Source: Acidiluteibacter sp963716125
Lineage (GTDB): Bacteria > Bacteroidota > Bacteroidia > Flavobacteriales_E > Vicingaceae
Direction: 5' to 3'
Assembly: GCA_963716125.1 (NCBI GenBank)
Contig: OY970294.1
Span: forward strand, 124,001-188,000
Length of the DNA stretch: 64,000 bases
Under the pieces are notes generated by a model. It ran no database searches, had not been told where the DNA came from, and was given only the letters and a program-made list of their open reading frames with translations. The first letter of the stretch is position 1. Each line of letters begins with the position of its first letter. Shown one piece after another: positions 62,860-64,000 of the stretch. The translations under genes and the position numbers were made by a program.

Positions 62860-64000
62860 TTATTGTTTTAGGATTTTACTGTAGTAAAATTGATTATTCG
62901 TTTGAACTTTTAAATAATAGATTCCTTGAGTGAAATTTTCAATATGTATTGAGTTATACTTATTTTGTTGATGTCTAGTATCCAAATTATACACTTCTTG
63001 ACCTTTTGAATTATACAATTTAATATTTATTTGTTCTTCTTTTAAATTTGGAATAGTAAAACTAAAAGAGTTGGAAGTAGGATTTGGAAAAACAATTAAA
63101 GGTGCATTTTTATTGTTTACTTCATTTAAACCAACTGTTATATCATGCAGCCTAATGATAGGTTGACTGCGTTGACCATCCCATTTTAAGAAATTGCCGA
63201 CTACATAATATCCTCCTTGAGCGGAGGGGATTATTTTATTGACATACGCATGAATTTGTAGGGAAGGCCATGCTCTGCTGCTATCTGGCCCAACTCCTGT
63301 AAAGTATTGCGGTTCAATATTACCGAAAGCATCTGTTTTGACAATGTCAATTTTGGTATATCCTTGATAATTTCTAAAATCACCCCCTATTAAATATCCT
63401 CCATCTGTAGTTGGAGCAATAGTAAAAACGTGCATCGCATAACCTCCACCACCAAAAATATCAGAAGTATCTCTTATGCCATTTTGAAAATTAAATGTAC
63501 TGTCTATACTGCCATCTGAGTGAAGTTTAACGACGTGATAAAAACGAGAAGTATCTCCTGCTAATAAAAATCTACCTATAATAAAAAAACTGCCATCAGA
63601 TTCCACCTGAATAGGTCTAAAGTAGGAATTTGCATAAACTGTTGATAAAGGCGATTTAAAAGTAGTATCCACTTCACCATCTAAAGCAATACGAGCTAAA
63701 CCATCAATGGCTTGGTTATCATAAAATTTAAAATAAATGGTTGAACCATAAACTAAAAGCCGATTGCTATCATAAGCCAAGAAGCCTAATGGTGGATAAG
63801 AATCGGCATCTTTAGTATAGGTACTATCCCAATTGCCTTGAGGGTCTAATTTTACAATATACCGATGCGGAAAAGTATCTTGACCACTGATAATACCACA
63901 ACCGCCATTATTCCCTTGAGGGTTAGATAATAATGAAGAGCCATCCTTAAAAAAATAAGGATAATCTGTTGTCCCACATCTTACTGTTTTTTTTCTATTT
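62860..64000 (-). CDS. T9SS type-A delta-60-like repeat protein, unit copy B (5' end beyond window)
   Basis: This is a near-identical copy of the 508-residue gene at 60770-62296, open to the right edge of the window; copy A implies that about 386 more bases of gene lie beyond. The C-terminal T9SS domain is intact. Over 62860-63880 I count about nine differences from copy A, including N to T in the IDIVK region. The last 110 bases of the window differ by about fifteen. The copy appears functional as far as seen. Confidence 0.9.
   Translation of the reverse strand, partial: NRKKTVRCGTTDYPYFFKDGSSLLSNPQGNNGGCGIISGQDTFPHRYIVKLDPQGNWDSTYTKDADSYPPLGFLAYDSNRLLVYGSTIYFKFYDNQAIDGLARIALDGEVDTTFKSPLSTVYANSYFRPIQVESDGSFFIIGRFLLAGDTSRFYHVVKLHSDGSIDSTFNFQNGIRDTSDIFGGGGYAMHVFTIAPTTDGGYLIGGDFRNYQGYTKIDIVKTDAFGNIEPQYFTGVGPDSSRAWPSLQIHAYVNKIIPSAQGGYYVVGNFLKWDGQRSQPIIRLHDITVGLNEVNNKNAPLIVFPNPTSNSFSFTIPNLKEEQINIKLYNSKGQEVYNLDTRHQQNKYNSIHIENFTQGIYYLKVQTNNQFYYSKILKQ

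Larger units (their letters stand above)
62668..64000. repeat. Tandem duplication, copy B (in-window part)
   Basis: This stretch matches copy A at 60576-61910 (offset about 2090 bases). Its left edge, 62668, cuts the downstream gene of the unit. The right edge is outside the window. Confidence 0.9.

Noticed and set aside
1..64000. tRNA, rRNA or CRISPR loci
   Set aside because: Read by eye, no cloverleaf T-arm motif, rRNA-like segment or regularly spaced repeat was found. A covariance-model scan would be decisive.

Overview
The window is a chromosomal segment of an AT-rich member of the Bacteroidota. Several independent signs agree. Promoter-like sites follow the phylum's -7 consensus TAnnTTTG. 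Type IX secretion (T9SS) sorting domains of both type A and type B are present, with PorP/SprF and PorE-like proteins and a GldH-like lipoprotein. The ATP synthase operon lacks beta and epsilon, as is usual in this phylum. Many lipoproteins and Reg_prop/Y_Y_Y sensor modules also occur. I saw no rRNA, tRNA, CRISPR array, phage or complete insertion sequence. Most of the window looks like core chromosome; the accessory patches are 5.9-12.3 kb, 42.9-45.1 kb, 53.2-54 kb and 59.9-64 kb.

Layout. 0.2-5.4 kb: the atpBEFHAG operon, with a strong hairpin between atpE and atpF and a perfect 17-bp terminator at the end. 5.4-8.7 kb (minus strand): a GldH-like lipoprotein, a fragment of a T9SS sorting domain, a RelE-type toxin-antitoxin pair whose toxin is frameshifted, and a T9SS-exported beta-propeller protein. 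8.7-12.3 kb: two orphan lipoproteins, a gene remnant and an MFS transporter set among dispersed palindromic repeats. 12.3-16.7 kb: a 1206-residue NtrY-like membrane histidine kinase and an enoyl-CoA hydratase. 16.8-23.5 kb: a tightly packed envelope cluster (flippase, dUTPase, sugar-phosphate nucleotidyltransferase, TPR lipoprotein, DUF4292 lipoprotein, EnvC-like activator). 23.6-34.6 kb: a five-gene unit with a fibre-like surface protein, a frameshifted type-B T9SS substrate, PorP/SprF, a PorE-like OmpA protein with five regulatory-like repeats, and a propeller sensor fused to a class III adenylate cyclase and an HD domain.

34.7-42.9 kb holds a secreted protein, methylmalonyl-CoA epimerase, a coiled-coil membrane protein, ComF, an EEP-family membrane protein, free methionine-(R)-sulfoxide reductase, an Ig-like lipoprotein and an M2 metallopeptidase. 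43-45 kb has two small membrane proteins and an AAA/DUF4143 ATPase. 45.3-47.6 kb is a translationally coupled trio: HAD phosphatase, MtnA, class II aldolase. 47.6-53.1 kb has a large outer-membrane barrel protein, exonuclease III and an OmpA lipoprotein. 53.2-55.3 kb (minus) is an SDR, GNAT, HEPN, MNT gene run. 55.4-57 kb has the 3-hydroxyanthranilate dioxygenase and ACMSD pair of tryptophan catabolism. 57.4-59.9 kb has a long PurF paralogue and a STAS-like protein. 59.9-64 kb is a tandem duplication of a two-gene T9SS-substrate unit; the second copy is broken at its left junction and runs off the window.

The least ordinary items are the sensor-cyclase-HD fusion beside T9SS components, the coupled HAD/MtnA/aldolase trio, the atpE-atpF hairpin, and the recently duplicated T9SS unit with a sharp step in identity.
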